From positions 35,932 through 99,931 of the forward strand of contig JAMCQL010000056.1 of NCBI GenBank assembly GCA_023381615.1: DNA of 64,000 nucleotides, in the 5' to 3' direction. Below the pieces are notes generated by a model. That model ran no database searches and was not told where the DNA came from. It worked only from the letters and a program-made list of their open reading frames with translations. Position numbers and translations under genes: made by a program. The stretch comes from Bacteroidota bacterium. GTDB lineage: Bacteria > Bacteroidota > Ignavibacteria > Kryptoniales > JAKASW01. Below, one piece after another: positions 9,464 through 18,541 of the stretch (within the stretch, counting starts at the first letter, position 1; every line of letters starts with the position of its first letter).

Positions 9464-11218
9464 ATGACGAAGTATAAATTCACAACTGTCGAGGAAATGC
9501 CCCCGTTGGCTTTTTCGATCGAGTCCACTCGGAAAATTCCGACCGGAAGCTGGCGGCATGTCAGACCGATATACAAAGATAAAACTTCTCCGTGCGAAGT
9601 CGGCTGTCCGGCTGGAGAAAAAATACCGGTTTACTTCGATCTCGTTCGGCAAAAGAAATACGAAGAAGCGTGGTATAAAATATTGGAGGACAATCCGCTT
9701 CCGGGAGTTACAGGCCGCGTCTGCTATCATCCATGCGAAGGCCAGTGCAACAGAACTTTCTACGACGAGTCGGTTGCGATCCATAACATTGAGCGTTTTG
9801 TCGCGGATAAGAATTTTCACAACAATCCGCCTGAGCGGATTTCCGTGACAGATTTGCTTAAGAGCGAAAAAGTTGCGGTGATCGGTTCGGGACCTGCCGG
9901 TTTGTCCTGTGCATACCAGCTTGCGAGGAAAGGCTATCGTGCGGTTATATACGAGGCAGGACACGAAGCTGGCGGAATGCTTCGCTACGGGATTCCTCAT
10001 TATCGCCTTCCCAAAAATATACTTGATAAAGAAATAGGCGACATCGTGAGCTTGGGCGTCCAGATCAAAGTGGATTCCCGGATTGGCAAGAACATTCCGT
10101 GGGGCGAACTTGAAAAGTATGACGCTGTCTTCGTCGCGGTCGGGGCAATGCGAAGCAAGAAAATGTCCGAAGGTCAACGACTTAACTCGTCGAGATCCTT
10201 TGGAGAAGCCGAAGGAGGAGACTTGAAAGGTGTTTACAGCGGCGTGGAGTTTCTTTATGAATTGAACACGGGCGGTTCACCTCAGATCGGCGACAAGGTG
10301 CTCGTGGTTGGCGGCGGCAATACGGCAATCGATGCAGCGAGGAGCGCGCTCCGCCTTGGAAAGTCCGAAGGATCCCGGCCATTATCTGGAAAAGTTACTG
10401 TTCTTTATCGCCGGACGCGTGCTGAAATGCCCGCGGTGCCGGAAGAAATAGAGGAGGCTGAAAAAGAGGGAGTCAAGTTTGAATTTCTTGTGGCGCCTGT
10501 GAAGATCATTGGCTATCGTGGAAAAGTCTCGAAGATCGAACTCCAGCGAATGAAACTTGGCGAGCCGGACGCGAGCGGAAGAAGGAAACCGATTCCGGTT
10601 GTAGATTCTAATTTCACGATTCAGGCGGATACGATTATTTCCGCGATTGGTGAAGAACCCGATCTTTCATTCTTGCCATATTCTTTTCTGAAAAAAGGCG
10701 TGCGAGTATTTGTTGACGACGACCACTCGACCGGAGTCCCGGGAATATTTGCCGGCGGAGATGCAGCCACGAATCCCAACGGAACTGTCGTGAACGCGAT
10801 TCGAGCAGGGAAGGAAGCGGCAGCAGCTATAGATGAATTCTTAGGTTGGCGGACAAAGATGGACGGCGTAAAACAGCAAGTCGTGCAATCCGAAGAAATA
10901 AATACATTCTACTTCCCGCACGAGAAGCGAGCCAAGTTCCCGAGAATTTCCGTCGAAAAAAGCAAAGCGTCGTTCGGTGAGGTCAACAAAACTCTGAGCG
11001 AGGAACAAGCGCTGGCGGAAGTAGACAGATGCTTTAGCTGCGGAACTTGTTTACATTGCGATGTCTGCATGACTTTTTGTCCAGATGTTGCGATACTTAA
11101 AGATGAATTTGGAGAATACTCGATCGACTACGACCACTGCAAAGGCTGCGGCATCTGCGTGAACGAATGCCCGCGCGAAGCGATGGAGCTTGTCGAGGAG
11201 GAACTGCAATGGGCGTGA
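9464..11218 (+). CDS. GltD-like FAD/NAD(P)H oxidoreductase fused to PorD-type 2x[4Fe-4S] ferredoxin
   Basis: The product is 584 residues. An N-terminal cysteine cluster (C44, C48, C87, C91, C95) precedes the FAD site GSGPAG (141-146) and the NAD(P)H site GGGNTA (283-288), as in the glutamate synthase small subunit. The C-terminal 65 residues carry two ferredoxin cysteine sets (C523-C539 and C559-C569), as in the delta subunit PorD. Lying just before porA, it probably carries electrons between NAD(P)H and the oxidoreductase. Two short repeat-derived insertions interrupt otherwise conserved regions (about residues 237-254 and 300-309). The stop overlaps porA by 10 nt. Confidence 0.9.
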   Translation: MTKYKFTTVEEMPPLAFSIESTRKIPTGSWRHVRPIYKDKTSPCEVGCPAGEKIPVYFDLVRQKKYEEAWYKILEDNPLPGVTGRVCYHPCEGQCNRTFYDESVAIHNIERFVADKNFHNNPPERISVTDLLKSEKVAVIGSGPAGLSCAYQLARKGYRAVIYEAGHEAGGMLRYGIPHYRLPKNILDKEIGDIVSLGVQIKVDSRIGKNIPWGELEKYDAVFVAVGAMRSKKMSEGQRLNSSRSFGEAEGGDLKGVYSGVEFLYELNTGGSPQIGDKVLVVGGGNTAIDAARSALRLGKSEGSRPLSGKVTVLYRRTRAEMPAVPEEIEEAEKEGVKFEFLVAPVKIIGYRGKVSKIELQRMKLGEPDASGRRKPIPVVDSNFTIQADTIISAIGEEPDLSFLPYSFLKKGVRVFVDDDHSTGVPGIFAGGDAATNPNGTVVNAIRAGKEAAAAIDEFLGWRTKMDGVKQQVVQSEEINTFYFPHEKRAKFPRISVEKSKASFGEVNKTLSEEQALAEVDRCFSCGTCLHCDVCMTFCPDVAILKDEFGEYSIDYDHCKGCGICVNECPREAMELVEEELQWA

Positions 11219-12423
11219 ATGGAAAAGACAGTCTGATTCATCCTTCCATAGATAAAGTTGTGGTTATTGAAGGGACTCACGCCGCGTCTCATGCGGTTAA
11301 GCTGGCGCGTGTTCAGGTGATCGCGGCGTATCCGATTACTCCGCAGACGGGCGTTGTTGAAAAGCTGTCGGAGATAGTGAGCCATGGGGATCTGAATGCA
11401 AAATTCATAAAAGTTGAATCCGAACATTCCGCGATGGCGTCTTGCATCGGTGCTTCGATAAGCGGAGCGAGGGCTTTTACCGCGACTTCATCGCAAGGGC
11501 TTGCGCTGATGCACGAGCTTCTTCATTGGGCGGCAGGGAGCAGACTTCCGATTGTAATGGTAAATGTCAATCGCGCTTTGGCGCCGCCGTGGTCGATCTA
11601 TGTCGATCATAACGACAGCCTCTCGCAGCGCGACACTGGTTGGCTTCAGTTTTATGCCGAAAGCAATCAGGAAGTCCTCGACACCGTCTTGCAGGCGTAC
11701 AAAATTGCGGAAGCAGTTTCGCTTCCTGTAATGATAAATCTCGATGCTTTTGTGTTGAGTCATACTTCCGAACCGGTCGCGATTCCTAAACAAGAGCTTG
11801 TCGATGAATTTCTCCCGCCGTGGAAGGCGGAGTTCAAAGTTGATCCGGCGAACCCGCACGCCTTCGGAGCTTTGGTCGGTCCCGATGCATACATGGAAAT
11901 GAGGTATAAGTTGTTCGAGGCGATGGAAGATGCGCGCGAGGTAATTCGCAATGTTGACTCCGAATATTCAGAAAAATTCGGCCGCTCCTACGGCGGTTTG
12001 GTTGAGGAATATTATGCTGACGATGCCGAAGTTGTGCTAATAACATCGGCAACAGCGGTGAGCACTGCGCGAATCGCGGTTGATGAAATGAGAAGCCTCG
12101 GATTTCCTGTAGGTTTGGCAAAGCTTCGTACGTTCAGGCCTTTCCCGGTAGATGAAATTCGCTCTCTCGCCCAGCGTGTGAGCAAGATCGGAGTGATGGA
12201 CAGGAATATTTCCTTCGGAGCTACGGGAATAATTTATCAGGAAACGAAAGCGGCTCTCTACAACGCTCCTGTCAGGCCGAAGCTGTTCGGATTTATCGCC
12301 GGACTTGGCGGACGCGACGTAACTCCAGAAACAATAAAAGAGATGTATTCGCATATCATGAACAACGATACACCGGAGAGCGAGACGATTTGGGTTGGAC
12401 TTAAACAAAGTCAAAAATCATAA
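11209..12423 (+). CDS. porA: Pyruvate:ferredoxin oxidoreductase, alpha subunit
   Basis: The product is 404 residues. The start at ATG 11209 is preceded by GAGGAGG (11196-11202), better than an in-frame upstream start at 11167, and overlaps the previous gene by 10 nt. Family landmarks are AAYPITPQTG, EHSAMASCIGAS, ARAFTATSSQGL, RDTGWLQFYAE and NLDAFVLSH. These mark the pyruvate-type alpha subunit, which supplies the pyrimidine side of the thiamine-diphosphate site. It works with the gamma, beta and ferredoxin partners in this cluster. Confidence 0.94.
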   Translation: MGVNGKDSLIHPSIDKVVVIEGTHAASHAVKLARVQVIAAYPITPQTGVVEKLSEIVSHGDLNAKFIKVESEHSAMASCIGASISGARAFTATSSQGLALMHELLHWAAGSRLPIVMVNVNRALAPPWSIYVDHNDSLSQRDTGWLQFYAESNQEVLDTVLQAYKIAEAVSLPVMINLDAFVLSHTSEPVAIPKQELVDEFLPPWKAEFKVDPANPHAFGALVGPDAYMEMRYKLFEAMEDAREVIRNVDSEYSEKFGRSYGGLVEEYYADDAEVVLITSATAVSTARIAVDEMRSLGFPVGLAKLRTFRPFPVDEIRSLAQRVSKIGVMDRNISFGATGIIYQETKAALYNAPVRPKLFGFIAGLGGRDVTPETIKEMYSHIMNNDTPESETIWVGLKQSQKS

Positions 12424-12435
12424 GGAGTGTCAGCA

Positions 12436-13410
12436 ATGGGACAAATAAAGTACCAGCTTCCGGCCGAGGAAATTCTTGCACCCGGCCATTTTGCTTGTCC
12501 GGGATGCGGCGGAACTCTGGCGATGCGGTATGCCTTGAAGGCGCTCGGGAGAAAAACGATATTGGTAATACCGGCATGCTGCTGGACAGTTATAGATGGT
12601 CCGGTGCCTTTCTCCGCGGCAGGCGTTCCGGTGTTCCACACGGCATTTGAAACGGCGGCATCTGCCGCGAGCGGATTGAAAGCCGGACTTGAAATGCAGG
12701 GCGACCATGAAACAACCGTCGTTGCATTTGCTGGCGACGGCGGGACATTCGACATCGGGTTTCAGGCACTTTCCGGCGCGGCGGAGCGCAACGAAGACTT
12801 CATTTATATATGTTACGACAACGAAGCATACATGAACACGGGAATTCAGAGAAGTTCAGCCACTCCTTTCGGCGCATGGACAACCACCACTCCTTCAGAA
12901 TCGCCAAAGGCCGAGAATAAGAAGAATATCATCGAAATTCTTGCGGCGCACAGAATTCCGTATTTGGCTACCACAAGCGTCGCTTATCCTGACGACATGA
13001 TTGCGAAAATTCAGAAGGCAAAAGAAATTCGCGGTATGCGGTTCATACACGTTTTCTCGCCGTGTCCTCCCGGATGGAAGTTCGAGCCGGAAGATTCGAT
13101 AAAAATTTCACGCATGGCGATCAAGAGCAAAGTGTTTCCGCTTCTCGAAATTTTTGATGGCGTCGATTATAGATTGTCGCATGAGCCTGCGGGAACTCCC
13201 GTCAGAGATTATCTGAAAATGCAGGGAAGATTCCGGCATTTGAAGGAAAAGCAAATAGAAGAGATTCAGAAAACCATTGATGAAGAGTGGGAGAGGCTGA
13301 AAAGCAAGCTGGTTTCCTCAAAGAGAACGCGTCAGTCAAACGGTGGGCCATTAGCAAAAGAGAGAAATTTGTTTCACGTAAAGCGCGGAGAGGCGCTGAG
13401 AAAAGAGTAG
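12436..13410 (+). CDS. porB: Pyruvate:ferredoxin oxidoreductase, beta subunit
   Basis: The product is 324 residues. ATG 12436 has AAGGAG 8 nt upstream, so the earlier GTG at 12427, which lies inside that site, is rejected. It carries FACPGCGGTLAMRY with [4Fe-4S] cysteines and the thiamine-diphosphate motif GDGG...N (AGDGGTFDIGFQALSGA, CYDNEAYMNTG). FSPCPPGW provides a further conserved cysteine. It binds thiamine diphosphate and one iron-sulfur cluster in the PFOR complex. The last ~25 residues (from about SSKRTRQSNGG) are basic and look like an extension. Confidence 0.94.
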   Translation: MGQIKYQLPAEEILAPGHFACPGCGGTLAMRYALKALGRKTILVIPACCWTVIDGPVPFSAAGVPVFHTAFETAASAASGLKAGLEMQGDHETTVVAFAGDGGTFDIGFQALSGAAERNEDFIYICYDNEAYMNTGIQRSSATPFGAWTTTTPSESPKAENKKNIIEILAAHRIPYLATTSVAYPDDMIAKIQKAKEIRGMRFIHVFSPCPPGWKFEPEDSIKISRMAIKSKVFPLLEIFDGVDYRLSHEPAGTPVRDYLKMQGRFRHLKEKQIEEIQKTIDEEWERLKSKLVSSKRTRQSNGGPLAKERNLFHVKRGEALRKE

Positions 13411-13437
13411 AATAATATCAAAAACAGAGATGTAAAT

Positions 13438-13824
13438 ATGAATAGAGAATGGTACAACAAATTATCCAAAGAGATATTGGATGCATGTTTTGCTGTCCAC
13501 AAAGAAATGGGACCTGGATTACTGGAGTCTGTTTATGAATTGTGCTTGATGCACGAATTTAATCTGAGGAAAATTAGTGCAAGGAATCAGGTGGAGTTGT
13601 CTTTGGTCTACAAAGGAAAGGAACTTCCAAAGGAATTTACAATCGATGTTTTGGTTGAGAATCAAATCATTATGGAACTAAAAGCAGTTGAAGCAATTTT
13701 GCCAGTACATGAAGCGCAAATAATTTCCTACTTAAAACTTGCGGACAAAAGATTGGGCTTCCTGGTGAATTTTAATGTCCCTTTGATTAAAAATGGGTTT
13801 AGAAGATTCGTAAATAATTTTTAG
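13438..13824 (+). CDS. GxxExxY family protein
   Basis: The product is 128 residues and carries the family's name-giving motif in GPGLLESVYE, then IDVLVENQIIMELKAVE with the D...ExK pattern of a PD-(D/E)XK nuclease fold, and KLADKRLGFLVNFNV near the end. GxxExxY proteins are widespread, small and functionally uncharacterised; a nucleic-acid role is only inferred from fold. It lies between the two oxidoreductase gene sets and, like the DUF559 gene, looks like an intercalated single gene. Confidence 0.88.
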   Translation: MNREWYNKLSKEILDACFAVHKEMGPGLLESVYELCLMHEFNLRKISARNQVELSLVYKGKELPKEFTIDVLVENQIIMELKAVEAILPVHEAQIISYLKLADKRLGFLVNFNVPLIKNGFRRFVNNF

Positions 13825-13849
13825 ACCTTGGCGTCCCTCCGTCCTAGTT

Positions 13850-13946
13850 TTTTCACCGCAAAGGCGCAAAGTGAAGAGACAAAATTGAGATGGAGAGCAT
13901 ACTGAAAGAAAATTCTTCTTTGCGACTTAGTGTCTTAGCGGTTTTC
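13850..13946. repeat. Long-range hairpin of the CACCGCAAAGGCGCAAAG family
   Basis: The left arm (13850-13876, CACCGCAAAGGCGCAAAGTG) pairs imperfectly with the right arm (13912-13946, CTTTGCGACTTAGTGTCTTAGCGGT). It is the same repeat family as the one near 7760-7890. It fills the gap before the second alpha-subunit gene. Confidence 0.6.
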
Positions 13947-13997
13947 TTTTGACAAAGTTATTATCATGTTATGTCCCACAGGATCTTTGGAGGTTAA

Positions 13998-15161
13998 GTG
14001 TCGCTTTTCAGAATAAGAAATGGTAATCAAATGATAGCCGAGGGTGCGATCGCGGCGGGCTGCAGATTTTTTGCCGGCTATCCGATAACCCCCGCATCCG
14101 GAATTTATAAATTCATGATAGATGAGCTTCCGAAGCGCGGAGATGTCGCGATAAGTTCTCCCGACGAGATTTCTGCGCTCGCTTTCTGCATCGGTGCTTC
14201 ACAGCGCGGGTTCAAAGCCATGACGGCGACTTCCGGTCCAGGATTTTCTTTGATGGTTGAAACCCTCCAATATGCTGTTATGACTGAAACGCCGGTCGTG
14301 ATCGCGCTGGTTCAGAGGCTTGGGCCGAGCACCGGCGGCGCAACGCAAGGCGGACAAGGCGACGCGCTTTTTGTCGGGCATTCGATAGCCGGAGGATACA
14401 CGATCCCGGTTTTCTCACCGTCGAATCCTGTAGAAGCTTACGAGTTGACGATCCACGCATTCAACGTTGCCGAAAAATTCAGGACGCCCGTTGTTCTTCT
14501 CACCGACAAGGAAGTCGGAATGACTTCGGAAAATGTCGATTACGAAAAACTGCCGGATGCCGAAACGACCGGGAGAAAATATTTTGTGCAGTCCCGACGA
14601 TTGTCGGGACAGGATGGCGAGAAATATAAAACTTACGCTTTCGGAAAGAGAGATGAAGTTCCGGAGTTTGCCGAGGTTGGCAGTGATGTGAAGGTGACGA
14701 TCACCGGCTCTGCGCACGATATGGCCGGCCGACTGCAAAAAAATTCACCGGAGACGATCGAAGTGTTGAGGCACCTGCAGGAGAAAATAGCACTCCACGC
14801 CGATGAAGTGACGAAGCTCGATCTTGATTTGTCTGAAAGATCGGACACGGTCGTTTTGAGTTACGGAATCAGTGCGCGCACTTCGTGCGAAGCCGTTGCA
14901 AACCTGCGAAGCAAAGGGAAGCGGGTGTCATTTGTCAACCTCCAGACACTTTTTCCTATTCCTGAAAAGGATATTTTGAAAGCAGTTGCGAACGCGAAAA
15001 ACATCGTCGTTGTCGAAGAAAATATGACTGGCCTGTATAAGAGCCAGATCGAGAAACTGTTCCCCGGCAAAAGGGTGATCGGTGTGAACGACGTCGGCAG
15101 GATGATAACGCCGGAGAAAATTGAGCAAGCCGTTCTGTCCTCAAGTCGAAAGGATAATTAA
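13998..15161 (+). CDS. 2-oxoacid:ferredoxin oxidoreductase, alpha subunit (second set)
   Basis: The product is 387 residues. It starts at GTG 13998 with GGAGG 4 nt upstream. Landmarks are FAGYPITPASGIYKFM, GFKAMTATSGPGFSLM, and QRLGPSTGGATQGGQGD. These mark the KorA/VorA branch rather than the pyruvate type; the true substrate (2-oxoglutarate or a branched-chain oxoacid) cannot be fixed. The palindrome GTCCCGAC..TTGTCGGGAC is embedded in the coding sequence at about 14590-14609 and encodes SRRLSGQ. The stop shares one base with the next start (TAATG). Confidence 0.92.
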   Translation: MSLFRIRNGNQMIAEGAIAAGCRFFAGYPITPASGIYKFMIDELPKRGDVAISSPDEISALAFCIGASQRGFKAMTATSGPGFSLMVETLQYAVMTETPVVIALVQRLGPSTGGATQGGQGDALFVGHSIAGGYTIPVFSPSNPVEAYELTIHAFNVAEKFRTPVVLLTDKEVGMTSENVDYEKLPDAETTGRKYFVQSRRLSGQDGEKYKTYAFGKRDEVPEFAEVGSDVKVTITGSAHDMAGRLQKNSPETIEVLRHLQEKIALHADEVTKLDLDLSERSDTVVLSYGISARTSCEAVANLRSKGKRVSFVNLQTLFPIPEKDILKAVANAKNIVVVEENMTGLYKSQIEKLFPGKRVIGVNDVGRMITPEKIEQAVLSSSRKDN

Positions 15162-16531
15162 TGTCTGAAGCTCTGATTCAAAATACAGAAAACCCAAAGA
15201 CTTTTCTGAAGGTCGACGCGAAATTTCCATTTTGCAAAGGATGCGGACATCATCATATTACTCAGGCTATAAACGACGCGCTTGTCAAACTCCAGCTTGA
15301 GCCGAGCCATGTAAACATAACGAGCGACATCGGATGCGTCGGTTTGGTCGACGCGCTGTTTGACAGCGTGCACTCTTTTCACACGACTCACGGCAGGTCG
15401 ACCGCATTTGCCACCGGAGTTGAAATTGCGGATTCGATTCTTGCCGATTCAAAACTTAAGAACATAGTTGTTATCGGCGACGGCGGCGCAATGATCGGAC
15501 TTCTGCATCTTGTTAATGCGGCACAGCTAAACGTCGATGTTACTGTCGTACTGTATAACAATTTCCTTTTCGGAATGACAGGCGGACAGAATTCGAGTTT
15601 CTCGCCTGTTGATTTCATTACTACTACTACTCCGCGCGGAAATATCATTCCGCCGATCGATATCATAACTCTTCTCGAAGGGGCAAACGCCGGATATCTT
15701 GCCAGAAAGACTGCCACGGATAGCGATCTGGCTGATACGATTGCCGAAGCGATTGCATACCCGGGCTTCGCGCTCGTAGAAATTCTTGAGCTTTGCACGG
15801 AATATGCTCTCCGTGGGAATTCCATCCGCGGGAATAAACTTGCCGAAGTTGCGCCTGGAAAAGTTATGGAGCTTGGCGTCATCGCGAACAAGAAAGACAG
15901 AGTTGATTTCGGCGATGCTTACAAAACTAAATTCCCCGGCAGAGAAACCACTAAAGGGACTAAATCTTCTGGGATAGTTCCGAAGTATGAGAATTCACTC
16001 AAGAAAAAGGTGGGCTTTGTGATAGCCGGAACCGCAGGAGAACGCGTGCAATTTTCGGCCTATACACTTGTCGAAACGGCGGTACTTGCCGGAGCTAACG
16101 CAACACAGAAAAATGACAATCCGGTTACGCAAGGAACGGGGTTTTCTCTTTCGGAGGTCGTCATTTCCCGAGATGAAATTTTCTATACCGGCATCGATAC
16201 GCCCGATGTTGTCGTTGTGGTGTCCGAAGACGGAGTGATGGAGATGAAGTCTCAGGGGGTCTTCCGAAGAGCGAACGAAAGCACGCTCATCATCGCGGAC
16301 GAGAGTTTGGAGATCCCTGAATGTGCGGGAAAGATCATGCGGCTCCCGCTGAGGAAAAAATATTCGCCGTCCGGCGCTGCGTTTGCGGGAATCCTGACGG
16401 CAGTGAAAGCGACGGGCATACTTCCTTTGGAAGCATTCCGGGAAATTGTCCCGACAATCGTCGGGACAGGACGACAGAAAAAATCCGAAAGTTATCTTTC
16501 AATTATTAATGAAGTTGAACACAATAATTAG
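15161..16531 (+). CDS. 2-oxoacid:ferredoxin oxidoreductase, fused beta-gamma subunit (second set)
   Basis: The product is 456 residues. The beta half (1-260) has FCKGCGHHHI and the thiamine-diphosphate motif GDGGAMIGLLHLVNAAQ...YNNFLFGMTGGQNS. The gamma half (about 283-445) has AGTAGERVQFSAYTLVETAVLAGANA and NPVTQGTGFSLSEVVIS. The more usual arrangement puts gamma at the N-terminus of alpha or as its own gene, so a beta-gamma chain is notable. A palindrome of the GTCCCGACAA..GTCGGGAC type lies in the coding sequence at about 16448-16468 (VPTIVGTG). It is translationally coupled to the alpha gene. Confidence 0.9.
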   Translation: MSEALIQNTENPKTFLKVDAKFPFCKGCGHHHITQAINDALVKLQLEPSHVNITSDIGCVGLVDALFDSVHSFHTTHGRSTAFATGVEIADSILADSKLKNIVVIGDGGAMIGLLHLVNAAQLNVDVTVVLYNNFLFGMTGGQNSSFSPVDFITTTTPRGNIIPPIDIITLLEGANAGYLARKTATDSDLADTIAEAIAYPGFALVEILELCTEYALRGNSIRGNKLAEVAPGKVMELGVIANKKDRVDFGDAYKTKFPGRETTKGTKSSGIVPKYENSLKKKVGFVIAGTAGERVQFSAYTLVETAVLAGANATQKNDNPVTQGTGFSLSEVVISRDEIFYTGIDTPDVVVVVSEDGVMEMKSQGVFRRANESTLIIADESLEIPECAGKIMRLPLRKKYSPSGAAFAGILTAVKATGILPLEAFREIVPTIVGTGRQKKSESYLSIINEVEHNN

Positions 16532-16542
16532 CGGGAGGCAAA

Positions 16543-16791
16543 ATGCAAAAGAGTAAAGCAGAAATCAGGGAGACAATTCTTTCGATTCTCGAGGAAGCTA
16601 TCGAGAGCGAGATCGAGTCGGAGGAAAAGTATCTTCATGCGGCGGAAATAGCCTGTGATACGCGAGTCAGGGACTTTCTAATTTCTCTTGCGAAGATGGA
16701 GCGCGAGCACAAAGAACTGCTCACCACGCAGCTTGAGGAATTACGGGCGCAGATGGCTGTCGTAGGCGAGATGAATGAGATGTTCCAGTGA
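16543..16791 (+). CDS. Ferritin-like/rubrerythrin-type miniprotein
   Basis: The product is 82 residues, all helical. It has EEAIESEIESEEKYLHAAE and EREHKELL, the E...Y and ExxH pattern of one half of a ferritin-like diiron bundle. It would need to dimerise to build a metal site. It starts 11 nt after the oxidoreductase gene with GGGAGG upstream, so it is the last gene of that operon and may protect these oxygen-sensitive enzymes; that role is inferred. Confidence 0.8.
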   Translation: MQKSKAEIRETILSILEEAIESEIESEEKYLHAAEIACDTRVRDFLISLAKMEREHKELLTTQLEELRAQMAVVGEMNEMFQ

Positions 16792-16971
16792 AAACTCAAA
16801 ATTCAGAAGTCAAAAGTAAAACGGAAAATTCAAGGGTTGAAATAGTAGCTCCTCAGATTATTGAAGAAAGGTGGGAGTGAAGACTGCGGTTAAAGAGTCA
16901 AAACTTCATTCGTCACCTTTGAGCTTTGATTTCTGGTTTTGACTTTTGCCCTTTGACTTTTGAGTTTTCTT
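16790..16971. repeat. Long AT-rich inverted repeat (AAAACTCAAA.../...TTTGAGTTTT)
   Basis: AAAACTCAAA and AGTCAAAAGTAAAA at 16791-16825 are matched by TGACTTTTGCCCTTTGACTT and TTGAGTTTTC at 16938-16970. The whole spacer between two convergent genes can fold as one long weak hairpin. The type recurs in related form near 30940 and 35800. Confidence 0.55.
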
Positions 16972-17403
16972 TCAGTTGTTTTTTGCTCCCTCATCTATCC
17001 ACGTCTTTAATCCTTGTATTTGATTTGGGGTCAGCTGGGAAGAAGGCGGCGGCGGCATGATGGGTTGAAATGTACCATTTACCCATTCCACAAGCAGGCT
17101 TTGTTTTGAATTTCCTGGAACTACCATTCCAGGGACAGAAAAAACAGTGTTGGTGTAGGTCGTAAAACTTACCACCGCCCCGTTAGCTGCGGCCGCATCG
17201 TCGTGACAGCCGGAAAAATTGCATTTCTGATAAAACAGCAGCTGAACCTGCTTTGAGTAGCTAACGTTGGAAGCAGGAAAGACAATCTCGGTCGAAGAAC
17301 TGAGCGTGTTTTTGCAACTCGTCAAAATTATGGAGATTAAGAAAATGAAGACCAAGTTCAAGGCGATTATGAAAATCGAGTATTTACTATTTTGTTGAGA
17401 CAA
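16972..17403 (-). CDS. Lipoprotein with c-type-cytochrome-like CX4CH motif
   Basis: The product is 143 residues. A lipoprotein signal (about residues 9-30, ending in the lipobox ILTSC) anchors it in an envelope membrane. The mature part has YQKCNFSGCHDDAAAANGA, a CX4CH variant of the haem-attachment motif, and ends in LTPNQIQGLKTWIDEGAKNN, the usual tail of planctomycete/Bacteroidota cytochrome-c-like domains. A homologue lies at 23056-23478. Its start overlaps the end of the restriction endonuclease gene by 17 nt, so the two are co-transcribed. Whether haem is bound is not certain. Confidence 0.8.
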   Translation of the reverse strand: MSQQNSKYSIFIIALNLVFIFLISIILTSCKNTLSSSTEIVFPASNVSYSKQVQLLFYQKCNFSGCHDDAAAANGAVVSFTTYTNTVFSVPGMVVPGNSKQSLLVEWVNGTFQPIMPPPPSSQLTPNQIQGLKTWIDEGAKNN

Positions 17404-18541
17404 TCTTGTTCCAATTCTCTTTGTGTTCGTATTTCACGGAAGAGTCTTTACTAATGTTTTCAACATAGTGTTGAATAAAATCATCAGTGTTCGAAAGCAT
17501 TCTCAAATAATACCGCAGAGATGGATAGATACCATTTACTATGACTTGACAGCCATGAATGTTTAATATTTTGGCAAGTTCTGTATTTATATTTTCTTTG
17601 TCTCCGGGAGCGATCCCTGCGGTGGATAGTAAATAATACCTCTTTACCGGTTGTGTCCTAAATTTGTCAAAGGATTCTTTAATTCGCCGAGTGTTTATCT
17701 CTATTTCTAGCTTAACTTCCACCGCCTCGAAAACTTTGTTACTGGGATCTCTAACTTCTATGTCGGCAATTCGCCCCGATTTAGCGTCCGCAGTCGTGTG
17801 TTCTGTCAATGGGAGCAACACTGTTTTGTCGAATCTTTTTAGCTCTTTCACTAAGCACTGGTAAACCGAGAAGATTGCAATTGTTGGAAGTCGGGCTGCA
17901 CCTCTCGCCTTGTACTTTCCCTCGAAGTGCTTTCTCAGAAAATCTATTATAGTCGAGATGGGAAGGCCTGAGGGCTGAGCGAGATCCAAAGAATGCTTAT
18001 CTCGTAGTTGTAGCAATTTCGCAAGCATTACAATAAGATAAGTCTCGGGAGATTTCCCCTTGATTTGTACAAGGTCGAGCAACTGTAGAAATGCCTTTTT
18101 TACTGTTGTAGGCGTTATTTTGCCTGGGTACTTGAAGTCATAAGGCAAATTCTGTTCAAGAGATCTGGTCAACCAACCGCTTTCTGCCATGTGTGGAAGT
18201 CCCTTTTCTCTCAAGAAAGGGGTAATATATTTTGTATCGATACTTCTACCAGCGTAGCCGCCTGGCATGTTGTCTTGGTGATATCTGATGTCCTGAATCG
18301 GATCATGGAGCTTCTGGATCAGACTCGTAATCAGAACGGTTAAGACCGCTTTCGAGCTTTCTGAATGTTCTGCCAATTGACTTAGACTTTGTGATTCCAA
18401 ACTATTGAGGTTTTTAAGGATATTAGCAATTGCCCCATTGTGGAGGTAGATTTCTGCTTTTTCAAATAACTCATTCAGGATTTGCTCTTGGGGCTTCCCT
18501 TTGTAGGGACTTGAACCTGGTTTTATTGATTCAGATTTCAT
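17387..18541 (-). CDS. Type II restriction endonuclease (PD-(D/E)XK type)
   Basis: The product is 384 residues. D260 and E275-V-K277 (ADIEVRDPSN...AVEVKLE) form a PD-(D/E)XK active site in a mixed helical protein. It begins 11 nt inside the end of the DNA methyltransferase gene, the typical tight coupling of a type II restriction-modification pair. The exact endonuclease family and recognition site were not recognised. YLLSTAGIAPGD near residue 303 resembles restriction-enzyme C-terminal cores. Confidence 0.82.
   Translation of the reverse strand: MKSESIKPGSSPYKGKPQEQILNELFEKAEIYLHNGAIANILKNLNSLESQSLSQLAEHSESSKAVLTVLITSLIQKLHDPIQDIRYHQDNMPGGYAGRSIDTKYITPFLREKGLPHMAESGWLTRSLEQNLPYDFKYPGKITPTTVKKAFLQLLDLVQIKGKSPETYLIVMLAKLLQLRDKHSLDLAQPSGLPISTIIDFLRKHFEGKYKARGAARLPTIAIFSVYQCLVKELKRFDKTVLLPLTEHTTADAKSGRIADIEVRDPSNKVFEAVEVKLEIEINTRRIKESFDKFRTQPVKRYYLLSTAGIAPGDKENINTELAKILNIHGCQVIVNGIYPSLRYYLRMLSNTDDFIQHYVENISKDSSVKYEHKENWNKIVSTK

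Noticed and set aside
12427..12435. GTG start for porB at 12427
   Set aside because: It lies inside the AAGGAG ribosome site that serves ATG 12436.
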